A stretch of 64,000 bases of DNA from Caballeronia hypogeia (GCF_001544875.2 NZ_FCOA02000021.1:1-64000), one strand, 5' to 3'. Numbered from the stretch's first letter, positions 8,907-18,682 are shown. The notes: generated by a model from the letters alone, not told the origin. Numbers and translations: made by a program.

Positions 8907-9305
8907 CTATTCGTAATGTCCGTGTCGTTCGAGCACTTCTATCTTGTATCCGTCCGGGTCGAGGATGAAGAAGAAGCGCGCGATCAACTGGCCGTCGTCG
9001 CCCTTGAACTCCTTCAGGTCGAGCGGCGCGAGACCGAGCGAGATCATGCGCTCGCGATCCTTCTTCGCATCCTCGACGCTCACCGCGACGTGGCCGTAGC
9101 CATCGCCATGCGTGTACGGCTCGGCGCGTCCCTTGTTCCAGGTGAGCTCCAGCTCGGCGTGGGTTTCGTCGTTGCGCAGATAAGCGAGCGTGAAGTCCGG
9201 AAAGTCGAGCCGGTGCGCCACGCCCAGGTTGAACGCCTTCTGATAGAAGTCGAGCGAGCGCTGCAGGTCCTGCACGCGAATCATCGTGTGAATCAGCTTG
9301 GCCAT
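8907..9305 (-). CDS. gloA: Glyoxalase I (lactoylglutathione lyase) family protein
   Basis: This 132-residue single-domain VOC protein has the four metal ligands of glyoxalase I in the expected places: His6, Glu53 (ELELTWN), His72 (GYGHVAV) and Glu123 (YKIEVLE). It converts the methylglyoxal-glutathione hemithioacetal to S-lactoylglutathione in the cytosol. The start at 9305 is fixed by AGGAGGCACCC just upstream. It lies 89 bases downstream of the GMC small subunit gene and may be transcribed with neither or both. Confidence 0.88.
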   Translation of the reverse strand: MAKLIHTMIRVQDLQRSLDFYQKAFNLGVAHRLDFPDFTLAYLRNDETHAELELTWNKGRAEPYTHGDGYGHVAVSVEDAKKDRERMISLGLAPLDLKEFKGDDGQLIARFFFILDPDGYKIEVLERHGHYE

Positions 9306-9506
9306 GGGTGCCTCCTCCTTTTGAAACAAGTTTAGGAAGGAGCCGGGGCAAAGGGTAATGGCCGGTTAAATCCTAGGAGTTCTCCTGAGAGAGGAATTAC
9401 CGACCAGCGGCCGATGCGCGCAAACGAACAATATCGAGCGAGAACGAAACTATTTGTCGCATGAATCGCTCGCGTTCGCGTGTAGTAGTACGATTAATTC
9501 CGCATT

Positions 9507-9518
9507 TTCGATATCGAA
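9507..9518. promoter_or_regulatory. GlpR-type operator core before the MFS-GH31-porin genes
   Basis: TTCGATATCGAA is a perfect 12-bp palindrome that matches the core (TTCGWTAWCGAA) of the E. coli GlpR operator consensus. A second TTCGAA core follows at 9521-9526. It lies in the 292-base intergenic region between gloA and the MFS gene, 80 bases before the MFS start. The rest of this region shows only an AGGAG-TT-CTCCT inverted repeat near 9375. Confidence 0.45.
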
Positions 9519-9597
9519 TGTTCGAATTCGATCAACACATAAGACAGGGCGCGCGCACGGCCGCGCTTCGCGCCCGCCATGAGACGGAGACTCAATC

Positions 9598-10881
9598 TTG
9601 AAAAAAGTCATCGGCTTGCGCTGGTGGATCATCGCGCTCGTCTGCGCGGGCACGATCGTCAACTACCTTTCGCGCAATGCGCTCGGCGTAATGGCCGCCG
9701 AGCTGAAGACGCTCATGAACATGAGCACCCAGCAATACTCGTATGTCGTCGGCGCCTTTCAGATCGGCTACACGATCATGCAGCCCGTGTGCGGGCTGAT
9801 CATCGACCTGATCGGGCTGCGGCTCGGCTTCGCGCTGTTCGCGTGTCTCTGGTCGGCCACCGGCATGGCGCACGCGCTCGCCACCGGCTGGATATCGCTC
9901 GCGGCGCTGCGCGGGCTCATGGGTCTTTCGGAAGCCGTCGCCATTCCCGCCGGCATGAAGGTCGTCGCGGAGTGGTTTCCGAACCGCGAGAAATCCGTCG
10001 CGGTCGGCTATTTCAATGCGGGCACGTCGCTCGGTTCGTTGTTCGCGCCGCCGCTCGTCGTCTTTCTTTCGCTGCGCTACGGCTGGCAGAGCGCCTTCGT
10101 CGTGACTGGCGCGATGGGCTTCGTCTGGGCCGCGTCCTGGTACTGGCTCTATCGCGCGCCGGGAGCGCATCCGCGCATCGGTGAGGAGGAACGCCGCGCG
10201 ATCGCCGAAGGGCAGACGCCCGTGGCGCAGCATCCGCGCACCCGGCGGCGCATTCGCGAAGTGCTCGGCACGCGGCGCTTCTGGGCCATCGCGCAGGCGC
10301 GCTTCTTCGCCGAACCCGCGTGGCAGACATTCAGCTTCTGGATTCCGCTCTATCTCGCCACCGAGCGGCACATGGACCTCAAGCAGATCGCCATGTTCGC
10401 GTGGCTGCCGTTTCTCGCCGCCGATCTGGGAGGGCTCTTCGGCGGCTATCTGTCGCCCTTCCTGATGAAGCGGCTGCGCATGCCGCTGGTCGCATCGCGC
10501 ATCACGGGCGTGGTGCTCGGCGCGTTCATGATGATCGGCCCGGCGTGCATCGGGCTGGTCGCGTCGCCTTACGAAGCCATTGCGCTGTTCTGCGTGGGCG
10601 GCTTCGCGCATCAGATGATCTCCGCGCTCGTCAACACGCTCGCCGCCGATGTCTTCGAGCCCGGCGACGTCGGCACTGCCGCCGGCTTCGCGGGCATGGC
10701 GGCGTGGATCGGCGGCCTCGGCTTCTCGCTGATGGTCGGCGCGCTGGCCGATACCGTCGGCTTCACGCCGCTGTTCGGCGCGCTCGGCGCGTTCGATCTG
10801 ATCGGCGCGGCGCTGCTCGTCGTACTGATGCGCGGCGTGAAGGTCGATGCCAAACCGCCTGAATCCGCGCTGCGCGCGTGA
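9598..10881 (+). CDS. MFS transporter (hexuronate/ACS-like)
   Basis: This 427-residue protein has about 12 membrane segments and the motif NYLSRNALGVMAAEL after helix 1, as in ExuT-like members of the major facilitator superfamily. The start codon is TTG; GGAGA eight bases upstream supports it. It is followed after 24 bases by a GH31 glycosidase and then by a porin in the same orientation, so it probably imports the sugar or glycoside handled by this cluster. A GlpR-like operator core lies in front, hinting at co-control with the glycerol genes downstream. Confidence 0.82.
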   Translation: MKKVIGLRWWIIALVCAGTIVNYLSRNALGVMAAELKTLMNMSTQQYSYVVGAFQIGYTIMQPVCGLIIDLIGLRLGFALFACLWSATGMAHALATGWISLAALRGLMGLSEAVAIPAGMKVVAEWFPNREKSVAVGYFNAGTSLGSLFAPPLVVFLSLRYGWQSAFVVTGAMGFVWAASWYWLYRAPGAHPRIGEEERRAIAEGQTPVAQHPRTRRRIREVLGTRRFWAIAQARFFAEPAWQTFSFWIPLYLATERHMDLKQIAMFAWLPFLAADLGGLFGGYLSPFLMKRLRMPLVASRITGVVLGAFMMIGPACIGLVASPYEAIALFCVGGFAHQMISALVNTLAADVFEPGDVGTAAGFAGMAAWIGGLGFSLMVGALADTVGFTPLFGALGAFDLIGAALLVVLMRGVKVDAKPPESALRA

Positions 10882-10905
10882 GACCGAACAACCCGGGTAC
10901 ATATC

Positions 10906-13320
10906 ATGGCCAACCTCAAGAATCGTCCGCTCTTCAGCCTCTCGCACGCGGAGCCGCATCGGCTCACGCTCACGTCGGCGGAGGGCTGCCGCATCGAAAT
11001 CTTCCATCTCGCCGACGACATCGTCCGCGTGCTGGTGCTGCCGCATGGCGAATTGCGCGGGCCGCGCACCTGGTCGATCGCGCCCGGCGCCGAAGACGCG
11101 CCGCTCGAAGGACGCGAGCGCCTCGACATGAGCGGCTTCGAGCCGCCTCCCGCGCGCGTGCTTGAGCATGAGCACGAGATCGTCCTCGAAACGCCGATGC
11201 TGCGCCTCACGATCACGCTCGACGGCGGCTTCTGCGCGTGGGACATCAGGCGCGACGGTCACTGGCGCAACGTGATGAACGACCGGAGGACGCAGGCGTA
11301 CAACTTCGGCTGGTGGGACGCGCGCGTGTATCACTACATCGAGCGCAAGCCGGATGAGATGTATGTCGGCCTCGGCGAACGCGCCGGCACGCTCGACCGC
11401 GCCCATCAGAGCTACGAGATGCGCAACATCGACGCGATGGGCTACAGCGCGCGCACGACCGATCCGCTCTACAAGCACATTCCGTTCTACGTGACGTGGC
11501 AGCCGCACGCATCGACGGGCTTCGGGCTTTTCTACGACACGCTCGCCGACTGCCGCTTCGACATGGGCCGCGAGCTCGACAACTATCACGGGCACTATCG
11601 GCACTTCGTCGCGGAGCATGGCGATCTCGACTACTACTTCATCGCGTCGCCCGACACGCCGCTGCACGCCGTGCGCCGCTTCACCTGGCTGACCGGCCGC
11701 CCCGCATGGATGCCGAAGTGGGGCCTGGGCTACTCCGGCTCGACCATGAGCTACACCGACGCGCCCGACGCGCAGGCGCGCATGGGCGAATTCATCGCAC
11801 GATGCCGCGAGCACGACATCCTGTGCGATTCGTTCCATCTGTCGTCGGGTTATACGTCGATCGACGGCAAGCGCTATGTGTTCAACTGGAATCGCGACAA
11901 GTTCCCCGACGTCGATGGCTTCGTCGCCGGCTATCTGCGCGAAGGCGTGCGCCTGTGCCCGAACATCAAGCCGTGTCTGCTGCAGGACCATCCGCTGTTC
12001 GACGCCGTGTCCGAAGCGCGCCTGCTCATCGAGACGGCCGGCGGCGAGCCGGCGTGGGTGCAGTTCTGGGACGAAGTCGGCGCGTATCTCGACTTCACGA
12101 ATCCCGCGACCATCGATTGGTGGAAAGCGCGCGTGAAGGACAGCCTGCTGCGCCACGGCATTGCCGCGACCTGGAACGACAACAACGAGTTCGAGATCTG
12201 GAGCCCCGATGCGATCGCGCGCGGCTTCGGCAAGCCGTTTCCGGCGCGCGAAGCCAGGGTCCTGCAAACGCAACTGATGATGCGCGTCTCGCGCGACGCG
12301 CAGCGCGAGCACGCGCCCGGCGCGCGGCCGTTTCTCGTGTCGCGCTCGGGCGGCGTCGGCATGCATCGCTATGTGCAGACGTGGTCCGGCGACAACTACA
12401 CGTCGTGGGAAACGCTGCGCTTCAATCTCAAGATGGGACTCGGTCTCGCGATGTCGGGCGTGTCGAACAGCGGTCACGACATCGGCGGTTTCGCGGGCCC
12501 CGCGCCCGGTCCCGAACTGCTCGCGCGCTGGGTGGCGTTCGGCATCTTCCTGCCGCGCTTCTCCATCCACTCGTGGAACGACGACGGCACCGTCAACGAG
12601 CCGTGGATGTATCCGGAAACGACCGGGATCATCGCCGGGCTGATCAAGCTGCGTTACCGGCTGATTCCGTACCTCTACGAGCTTTTGTGGCGCTCGCATC
12701 GCGACTATGAGCCAGTGCTGCGGCCGATGTTCGCCGAGTTCCCCGACGACCCGCGCTGCCTCGCCGATGGCGACGACATGATGATCGGCGCCGCGCTTTT
12801 GGCCGCGCCCGTCGTAGAGCCGGGCCGGAGCGCGCGCGAAGTCTATCTGCCGAAGGGCGCGCGCTGGGCGTCGTACTGGAGCGGCGAGGTTTTCGAAGGC
12901 GGCGCGACCGTGACGCTGCCCGCGCCGCACGAGCGCCCCGTCATGCTGATCCGCGAAGGTCATGTCATCGCGCTCAACATCGCGGAGCAGCACTTCGCGC
13001 AACCCGCCGACGAACGCGCGTTCATCGCGCTGCCGTGCGCGGGCGCGGGCGTCGCGAAGGGCGAATGCGTCGAGGACGACGGCGAGAGCGAAGCATGGCG
13101 GCACGGCGCGCAGGGACGCTGGCGCGTCGTCATCGAAAGCGATGCACAGAGTCTGCTTATCGCGATTCATCGCGACGAGCCGATCCCGCATGCGCAAAAC
13201 GACGTACGCATCAGCGTGCCCGCATCCGATACGCGCCGCGCGGTCTGCGCGACGGGCGAGCTGGTCGCGGAGCGCATCGCCGACGGCTGGCGTCATCTCA
13301 CGCTGCGCATGCTGCCCTGA
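10906..13320 (+). CDS. Glycoside hydrolase family 31 (alpha-glucosidase/xylosidase-like)
   Basis: This 804-residue protein contains the GH31 catalytic barrel. WNDNNE at residues 423-428 holds the likely nucleophile Asp425, and WSGDN at 493-497 holds the likely acid/base Asp496. N- and C-terminal beta domains fit the family layout. No signal peptide is seen, so it should act in the cytosol on an imported glycoside. Family members retain alpha configuration and act on alpha-glucosides, alpha-xylosides or, in one branch, sulfoquinovosides. Position next to glpD-glpK raises the possibility of a glycerol-bearing glycoside, but the residues seen do not settle the substrate. Confidence 0.9.
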   Translation: MANLKNRPLFSLSHAEPHRLTLTSAEGCRIEIFHLADDIVRVLVLPHGELRGPRTWSIAPGAEDAPLEGRERLDMSGFEPPPARVLEHEHEIVLETPMLRLTITLDGGFCAWDIRRDGHWRNVMNDRRTQAYNFGWWDARVYHYIERKPDEMYVGLGERAGTLDRAHQSYEMRNIDAMGYSARTTDPLYKHIPFYVTWQPHASTGFGLFYDTLADCRFDMGRELDNYHGHYRHFVAEHGDLDYYFIASPDTPLHAVRRFTWLTGRPAWMPKWGLGYSGSTMSYTDAPDAQARMGEFIARCREHDILCDSFHLSSGYTSIDGKRYVFNWNRDKFPDVDGFVAGYLREGVRLCPNIKPCLLQDHPLFDAVSEARLLIETAGGEPAWVQFWDEVGAYLDFTNPATIDWWKARVKDSLLRHGIAATWNDNNEFEIWSPDAIARGFGKPFPAREARVLQTQLMMRVSRDAQREHAPGARPFLVSRSGGVGMHRYVQTWSGDNYTSWETLRFNLKMGLGLAMSGVSNSGHDIGGFAGPAPGPELLARWVAFGIFLPRFSIHSWNDDGTVNEPWMYPETTGIIAGLIKLRYRLIPYLYELLWRSHRDYEPVLRPMFAEFPDDPRCLADGDDMMIGAALLAAPVVEPGRSAREVYLPKGARWASYWSGEVFEGGATVTLPAPHERPVMLIREGHVIALNIAEQHFAQPADERAFIALPCAGAGVAKGECVEDDGESEAWRHGAQGRWRVVIESDAQSLLIAIHRDEPIPHAQNDVRISVPASDTRRAVCATGELVAERIADGWRHLTLRMLP

Positions 13321-13369
13321 CGCCCCCGCTGCACGTCGCACATCGAACACACAAGGAAAACGACCAGCA

Positions 13370-14560
13370 ATGAAGTCTTCGAAACGCGCCCGGACCGGCG
13401 CGGGGGCGCTCGCGTCCCTTTCTCTCGCCGCCGCGGCATTTTCCGGCACGGCCGCGGCGCAAGGCAGCGTCACGCTGTATGGCGTCGTCGATAACGCGTT
13501 CGCGTATGTCAACGATCAGCGCGGGCATTCCAGCATCTACATGAGCCAGGGCAATCTGCAGGCGAGCAAGTTCGGGCTGCTGGGAGCCGAGGATCTCGGC
13601 GGCGGCACGCGCGCGATCTTCCGGCTCGAAAGCGGCTTCAACTCACTGACGGGCGCGCAAAGCAGCCCGGGAACGATCTTCAACCGGCAGGCCTACATGG
13701 GCCTCGCCAACGACCGGTACGGCACGCTCACGCTCGGCCGCCAGTACACGCCTTATTTCAGCATGGTCGGCGCGCTCGGTCCGACGGGCGTGCTGACCGG
13801 CGCGACCGGCGCGCATCCAGGCGATGTCGATGCGCTCGACACCACGCTGCGCTTCAACAACTCGATCACGTATGCGTCGCCGGCCATCGGGGGTCTCGCG
13901 TTCAGCGCGCAATACGCGCTGGGCGGCGTGCCGGGCAGCGTCGCGAGCGGCGGCAACCTGAGCGCCGCGCTGCGCTACGACTATCGGCCGGTGTCGATCG
14001 CAGCGGGTTACGTGAAGCTGAAGGACATTTCGACGAGCCCCGCCCTGGGCACCTACGCGATCAATTCGCCCGTGAACAACGGCTATGCGAGCGCGCAAAG
14101 CGCGCAACTGATCGCGGCCGCCGCGCGCTACACGTACCGGAATCTGATGCTCGGCGTGAACTACTCGAACGTGCAGTACGCGCCCGGTTCAGGCTCGCGC
14201 TTCACCGACACGGCCGTGTTCAACAGCTACGGCTTCATCGCCACGTATCGCTTCACGCCGGCGGTGAATGTCGCGGCGGGGTACGGCTATACGCGCGCGA
14301 GCAAGGCGAACGGGATTGCCGACCCGGCGCAGTATCACCAGGTTTCGTTCGAGGAAACCTACGATCTGTCGAAGCGCACCACGTTCTATGCGCTGCAGGC
14401 GTATCAGCGGGCGCGCGGCAAGTCGCTCGTCGCGGGCGGCGGCGCGGGCGGCACGCTCATCGCGAATGCGGTGGCGGTCGTCGGAGACTCGCAAAACACG
14501 ACGCCTTCGTCGGGGCCGTCGCAATTCGTCGCCATGTTCGGCATCCGCCACGCGTTCTGA
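13370..14560 (+). CDS. Gram-negative porin (Burkholderia type)
   Basis: This 396-residue protein has a signal peptide (about residues 1-29, ending in AAAQG) and then QGSVTLYGVVDNAFAYV, the usual start of beta-proteobacterial trimeric porins; it ends FGIRHAF with a terminal Phe, as outer-membrane beta barrels do. It should form a general diffusion channel. AAGGAAA precedes the ATG. It follows GH31 by 49 bases in the same direction and probably admits the substrate of the cluster. It is convergent with glpD. Confidence 0.9.
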   Translation: MKSSKRARTGAGALASLSLAAAAFSGTAAAQGSVTLYGVVDNAFAYVNDQRGHSSIYMSQGNLQASKFGLLGAEDLGGGTRAIFRLESGFNSLTGAQSSPGTIFNRQAYMGLANDRYGTLTLGRQYTPYFSMVGALGPTGVLTGATGAHPGDVDALDTTLRFNNSITYASPAIGGLAFSAQYALGGVPGSVASGGNLSAALRYDYRPVSIAAGYVKLKDISTSPALGTYAINSPVNNGYASAQSAQLIAAAARYTYRNLMLGVNYSNVQYAPGSGSRFTDTAVFNSYGFIATYRFTPAVNVAAGYGYTRASKANGIADPAQYHQVSFEETYDLSKRTTFYALQAYQRARGKSLVAGGGAGGTLIANAVAVVGDSQNTTPSSGPSQFVAMFGIRHAF

Positions 14561-14609
14561 CTTCGCTGCGCGATGACACCGGCGACGTGCCTCTCACGCT
14601 TCGCCGATG

Positions 14610-16172
14610 TCACGACAGCATCCAGCGGCGCGCGAACGCGTCGAAGCGTTCGGCTTCGGCCGCCTGCCACTGCGCCGTCTTGCCCAGCTCCTCCGCCACG
14701 ATCCGCGCGACTTCCGGCGCGGCGCGGCGCGCGGCGGCCGCATCCAGAAACAGCGCGCGATTGCGCCGCGCGAGCACATCCTCCACATCGCGCGCAAGCT
14801 CCGCGCGGACCGCGAAACGGACCTGCGCCTCGGTCAGGCCGCTCGCCGGGATCAGCACCTTGTCGGCGCCCGGCAGCCGCTCGATGAGCGCGGCGTCGGA
14901 ACCGTACTGGCCGCGCTGCTCCGCTGTCGATCCGTGCAGCGCCAGCGTTGCCGTGCGGCACGGCGCGGCGGGCAGCAACTGCTTCGTCACGGCGAGATCG
15001 AGCACCTGTTGCGCCATCAGGCGATACGTCGTCCACTTGCCGCCGGTCACGGTGATCATGCCCGTCGCGTTCATGACGATCGTGTGCTCGCGCGAAAGCG
15101 CCGCCGTCGATGCGCTGCCCTCGTCCTTCACGAGCGGCCGAAGACCGGCCCAGACGCTCGACACGTCATCGCGCGTGGGCTTGTCGGACAGATAATCGGC
15201 CGCCGTCGCGAGAATGAAGTCGATGTCCTCGTCGCTCGCCTGCGGATCGAGCGGCAAGTCGCGGCGCGGCGTGTCCGTCGTGCCGACGATCGCGTGGCCG
15301 TGCCACGGCACGATGAACAGCACGCGGCCGTCCTTCGTCCGGGGCACGAGAATCGCGTCGCGGCTTTGCAGGAAGCGGCCGGGCAAGGTCAGATGCACGC
15401 CCTGGCTCGGCGCCACGATGGGACGCGCGCCCGGCTCGGCCATCGCGCGGATCGAATCCACCCACACGCCCGCCGCATTGACGAGACAGCGCGCGCTCAC
15501 CGCGAAACGCGCGCCGGTTTCGGCGTCTTCCACCGCGAGCCGATGATGTCCCGCCGCGCGATCGAAGTCGATTCCGCGCACGGCCGCATTGTTCAGCGCG
15601 ACCCCGCCGAGATCGAACAGCGTGCGCATCAGCGTGATGGCGAGACGCGCGTCGTCGAACTGGCCGTCGAAGTAGAGCGTGCCGCCGCGCAGCGCGCGTC
15701 CGTGCAGGCTCGCGGCGAGCATCGGCGAACGTTCGCGCGTTTCGGCCAGGCCGAGACTGCGGCTCGCGCGAAGGTTCAGCGAGCCGGCGAGCCAGTCATA
15801 GATCTTGAGGCCCGCGCCGTACACGAGCCTGTCGCCGCCCTTGTAGGCCGGGACGATGAAACCGAGCGCATGCACCAGATGCGGCGCGTTGCGCGCGAGC
15901 AGGCCACGCTCGCGCAGCGCCTCGCGCACCAGCGGAATATTGCCCTGCGCGAGATAGCGCACGCCGCCGTGCACGAGCTTGGTGGCTTTGCTGGAGGTGC
16001 CCTTGGCGAAGTCGCGCGCTTCCAGCAGCAAGGTCCGGTAGCCGCGCGATGCCGCATCGACCGCCGTGCCGAGGCCGCTCGCGCCGCCGCCGATCACGAC
16101 GACGTCGAAAAGCGGGTTCTGGTCCAGTTCGCGCAGCAGCGATGCGCGGGTGTCGGGCGTTCTGGTTTGCAT
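14610..16172 (-). CDS. glpD: Aerobic glycerol-3-phosphate dehydrogenase
   Basis: This 520-residue FAD enzyme starts with a dinucleotide-binding motif (DVVVIGGGASGLGTAVDAASRG) and has the GlpD signatures GTSSKATKLVHGGVRYL and GGKWTTYRLMAQ. It sits on the inner membrane and oxidises glycerol-3-phosphate to dihydroxyacetone phosphate with quinone as acceptor. One base separates its ATG from the glpK stop codon, so the two are translationally linked. Length is slightly above E. coli GlpD (501). Confidence 0.95.
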   Translation of the reverse strand: MQTRTPDTRASLLRELDQNPLFDVVVIGGGASGLGTAVDAASRGYRTLLLEARDFAKGTSSKATKLVHGGVRYLAQGNIPLVREALRERGLLARNAPHLVHALGFIVPAYKGGDRLVYGAGLKIYDWLAGSLNLRASRSLGLAETRERSPMLAASLHGRALRGGTLYFDGQFDDARLAITLMRTLFDLGGVALNNAAVRGIDFDRAAGHHRLAVEDAETGARFAVSARCLVNAAGVWVDSIRAMAEPGARPIVAPSQGVHLTLPGRFLQSRDAILVPRTKDGRVLFIVPWHGHAIVGTTDTPRRDLPLDPQASDEDIDFILATAADYLSDKPTRDDVSSVWAGLRPLVKDEGSASTAALSREHTIVMNATGMITVTGGKWTTYRLMAQQVLDLAVTKQLLPAAPCRTATLALHGSTAEQRGQYGSDAALIERLPGADKVLIPASGLTEAQVRFAVRAELARDVEDVLARRNRALFLDAAAARRAAPEVARIVAEELGKTAQWQAAEAERFDAFARRWMLS

Positions 16173-16173
16173 G

Positions 16174-17697
16174 TCAGTTCGTGCAGGCGGTGTGTTCGGC
16201 GGGGCGCTCCCACGCGCGGGCGCGGTCGATGGCGCGATGCCATCGCTCGATATGCGCCTCGCGTTCGTGGCGCGGCATGGCGGGTTCGAAGCGCCGCGCG
16301 GCGGGCCACGCGCCCGTGAGTTCGTCGCGGTGCGCCCAGAACCGCGCGCCGATGCCCGCGAGAATGGCCGCGCCCAGCGCCGTGGTTTCGGTGACCGCCG
16401 GACGCACGACGGGGCGATCGAGCAGGTCGGCCTGAATCTGCATCAGCAGATCGCTTTGCGATGCGCCGCCGTCCGCGCGCAACTCGCTCACCGCGATGCC
16501 GGCGTCGGCCTCCATGGCGACGAGCACATCGACCGTCTGCAAGGCGATGGCTTCGAGCGCCGCCCGTGCGACATGCGCGCGATTCGTGCCGCGCGTCATG
16601 CCGAGCAGCGTGCCGCGCGCCCACGGGTCCCAGTACGGCGCGCCCAGTCCGGCGAAAGCAGGCGCGAGCACCACGCCTTCGCTCGACGCGCATTGCGCCG
16701 CCAGCGTGCTCACCTGCGCCGCGCTCTCGATGATGCCGAGCCCATCGCGCAGCCACTGGACGATCGCACCGCCCATGAAGACCGCGCCTTCGAGCGCATA
16801 GGTCCGCGCGCCGTCGAGTTGCCAGCCGATGGTCGTCAGCAGATCGTGTGTCGACGCGACGGGGCGCGCGCCGGTGTTCATCAGCATGAAGAGGCCGGTG
16901 CCGTAGGTGTTCTTCACGAGCCCGGGTTCGACGCAGCCCTGACCGAACGTCGCGGCCTGCTGATCGCCGGCGACGCCGGTGATGGGTATCGGCGCGCCGA
17001 ACAGCGCGGCATCGGTATGCGCGATCATGCCGCTCGAAGGCACGACTTCGGGCAGCACGGCGCGCGGGATGTCGAAGAGCGACAGCAGCTCGTCGTCCCA
17101 TGCGCAGGCGTGGATGTCGAACAGCGCAGTGCGCGAGGCATTCGACACATCCGTGACGTGCCGGCGGCCGCCGCTCAGTTGCCACACGAGCCAGCTATCG
17201 ACCGTGCCGAACGCCAGCTCGCCCCGCCGTGCGCGCATGCGAAGGTCCGGCGCGCTGTCCAGCAGCCATGCGAGCTTGGTCGCGGAGAAATACGGATCGG
17301 CGCGCAGGCCGGCCTTGCGCGCGATCAGCGCCTGCGCGCCGGATTCGATCAGCCGCGCGCAGTGCGCAGCGGTGCGGCGGTCCTGCCAGACGATCGCGGG
17401 CGCAACGGGCGCGCCCGTGCGCCGGTCCCACAGCAGCGTGGTTTCGCGCTGGTTCGCGATGCCGATCGCCGCGATATCCGCGGCCTGCGCGCCCGCCTCG
17501 CGCATCGCGTCACGCGCGACGGCCAGCTGCGATTGCCAGATGTCGGCGGGATCGTGCTCGACCCATCCGGGCTGCGGAAAATGCTGCGCGAACTCGCGTT
17601 GCGCGCTGGCGCTGACGCGGCCCGCGCGGTCGAAGAGAATCGCGCGGGAACTCGTCGTTCCCTGATCGAGCGCGAGAATAAAACGTGGGTGGCTCAT
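16174..17697 (-). CDS. glpK: Glycerol kinase
   Basis: This 507-residue protein belongs to the FGGY carbohydrate kinases. It starts FILALDQGTTSSRAILFD (phosphate-binding loop) and has GVAGDQQAATFGQ and the C-terminal ATP-site region with GGASQSDLLMQ. It phosphorylates glycerol to glycerol-3-phosphate. I start it at 17697; the open frame upstream runs through the palindromic operator region. First gene of the glpKD operon, divergent from glpR, with an inverted-repeat operator in between. Confidence 0.95.
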   Translation of the reverse strand: MSHPRFILALDQGTTSSRAILFDRAGRVSASAQREFAQHFPQPGWVEHDPADIWQSQLAVARDAMREAGAQAADIAAIGIANQRETTLLWDRRTGAPVAPAIVWQDRRTAAHCARLIESGAQALIARKAGLRADPYFSATKLAWLLDSAPDLRMRARRGELAFGTVDSWLVWQLSGGRRHVTDVSNASRTALFDIHACAWDDELLSLFDIPRAVLPEVVPSSGMIAHTDAALFGAPIPITGVAGDQQAATFGQGCVEPGLVKNTYGTGLFMLMNTGARPVASTHDLLTTIGWQLDGARTYALEGAVFMGGAIVQWLRDGLGIIESAAQVSTLAAQCASSEGVVLAPAFAGLGAPYWDPWARGTLLGMTRGTNRAHVARAALEAIALQTVDVLVAMEADAGIAVSELRADGGASQSDLLMQIQADLLDRPVVRPAVTETTALGAAILAGIGARFWAHRDELTGAWPAARRFEPAMPRHEREAHIERWHRAIDRARAWERPAEHTACTN

Positions 17698-17725
17698 GCC
17701 GCCGCTCCAGGCTGCCGGTTCATTT

Positions 17726-17765
17726 GATGTTCGAAAATGAATCTTCGAATTCGTTTTCAAACATC
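17726..17765. promoter_or_regulatory. GlpR-type inverted repeat between glpK and glpR
   Basis: Two 16-base arms, GATGTTCGAAAATGAA (17726-17741) and TTCGTTTTCAAACATC (17750-17765), are inverted copies matching at 14 of 16 positions with an 8-base spacer. ATGTTCG is the half-site of the known GlpR consensus. The position just upstream of glpK fits repression of glpKD and of divergent glpR. Confidence 0.75.
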
Positions 17766-17908
17766 CTAGCATCGGGCGCGGAACGCGAAAAGTCCGCTGT
17801 TTCGCGGACAAAAGTGGCATATTGCGCGTCTTTCGTTGGTCTGTGGCGCGTTTCGTCGTACACTCGCCCCTCGATTATTTTCATTTTTTTTCGATTTTGC
17901 GCAAATCG

Positions 17909-18682
17909 ATGACATCCGATCAAGCACTCAACGGCCGCCAGCGGGCCCTGCTCGACCGCGTCGCCCGCGACGGCTTCGCGACCATCGACGATCTCGCCGC
18001 GCAATTCCAGGTCACGCCGCAAACCATTCGCCGGGACGTCAACTGGCTGTCCGAGCGCAATCTGCTGCGCCGCTATCACGGCGGCGCGAGCGCGCTGACG
18101 AGTTCGGAGAACACCGCGTACACGGCGCGCCAGCAGATGTATCTCGACGAGAAGCGGCGCATCGCGAAGCGCGTCGCCTCCGAGATTCCGAATCACGCAA
18201 CGCTTTTCATCAACCTCGGCACGACCACCGAGGAAGTCGCGCGGGCGCTATGTCAGCACACCGGCCTGCGCGTGATCACGAACAACCTGAATGTCGCGAA
18301 CATTCTCGCGGACGAATCGGACGCCGAGTTGCTCGTCGCGGGCGGCAAGGTGCGCGCGCGGGACAAAGGCGTGGTCGGCGAACAGGCCGTCGATTTCATC
18401 CGGATGTTCAAGGTGGACTTCGGGATCATCGGTATTTCGGGCATCGACGAGGACGGCACGCTCAGGGACTTCGATATCGCCGAAGTGCGCGTCGCGCAGG
18501 CGATCATCGAACAGTCGCGCACGGTGTTTCTCGTCGCGGATCATTCCAAGTTCGGCCGCGCCGCGCTCGTGAAGCTCGGGCATCTGGATCAGATCGACGC
18601 GCTCTTCACCGATGCACCGCCGCCCGAATGGATCAGCGAGAGTCTGCTCGCCGCCGAGGTTGCGGTGCGTGTCGCGGAGTGA
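17909..18682 (+). CDS. glpR: DeoR-family glycerol-3-phosphate regulon repressor
   Basis: This 257-residue repressor has an N-terminal DeoR helix-turn-helix (FATIDDLAAQFQVTPQTIRRDVNWLSERNLLRRYHGG) and a C-terminal sugar-phosphate sensor domain (INLGTTTEEVARAL, ending with FGRAALVKLG). In the family it binds glycerol-3-phosphate and then releases DNA. No clear Shine-Dalgarno precedes the ATG at 17909; the frame is open upstream but lacks homology there. Divergent from glpKD with a GlpR-type operator between them. Confidence 0.92.
   Translation: MTSDQALNGRQRALLDRVARDGFATIDDLAAQFQVTPQTIRRDVNWLSERNLLRRYHGGASALTSSENTAYTARQQMYLDEKRRIAKRVASEIPNHATLFINLGTTTEEVARALCQHTGLRVITNNLNVANILADESDAELLVAGGKVRARDKGVVGEQAVDFIRMFKVDFGIIGISGIDEDGTLRDFDIAEVRVAQAIIEQSRTVFLVADHSKFGRAALVKLGHLDQIDALFTDAPPPEWISESLLAAEVAVRVAE

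Noticed and set aside
10906..13320. GH31 enzyme as a sulfoquinovosidase
   Set aside because: Neighbouring glycerol genes made this tempting, but no sulfoquinovose pathway genes are present and the specific binding residues could not be confirmed.
12962..13369. In-frame upstream extension of the porin gene
   Set aside because: It runs antiparallel in sense to GH31 coding in another frame; the signal peptide starts at 13370.
9592..13512. A 1306-codon open frame on the minus strand
   Set aside because: It is antisense to the MFS and GH31 genes, is Arg/His/Ala-rich, shows no domain, and arises from GC-rich codon bias.
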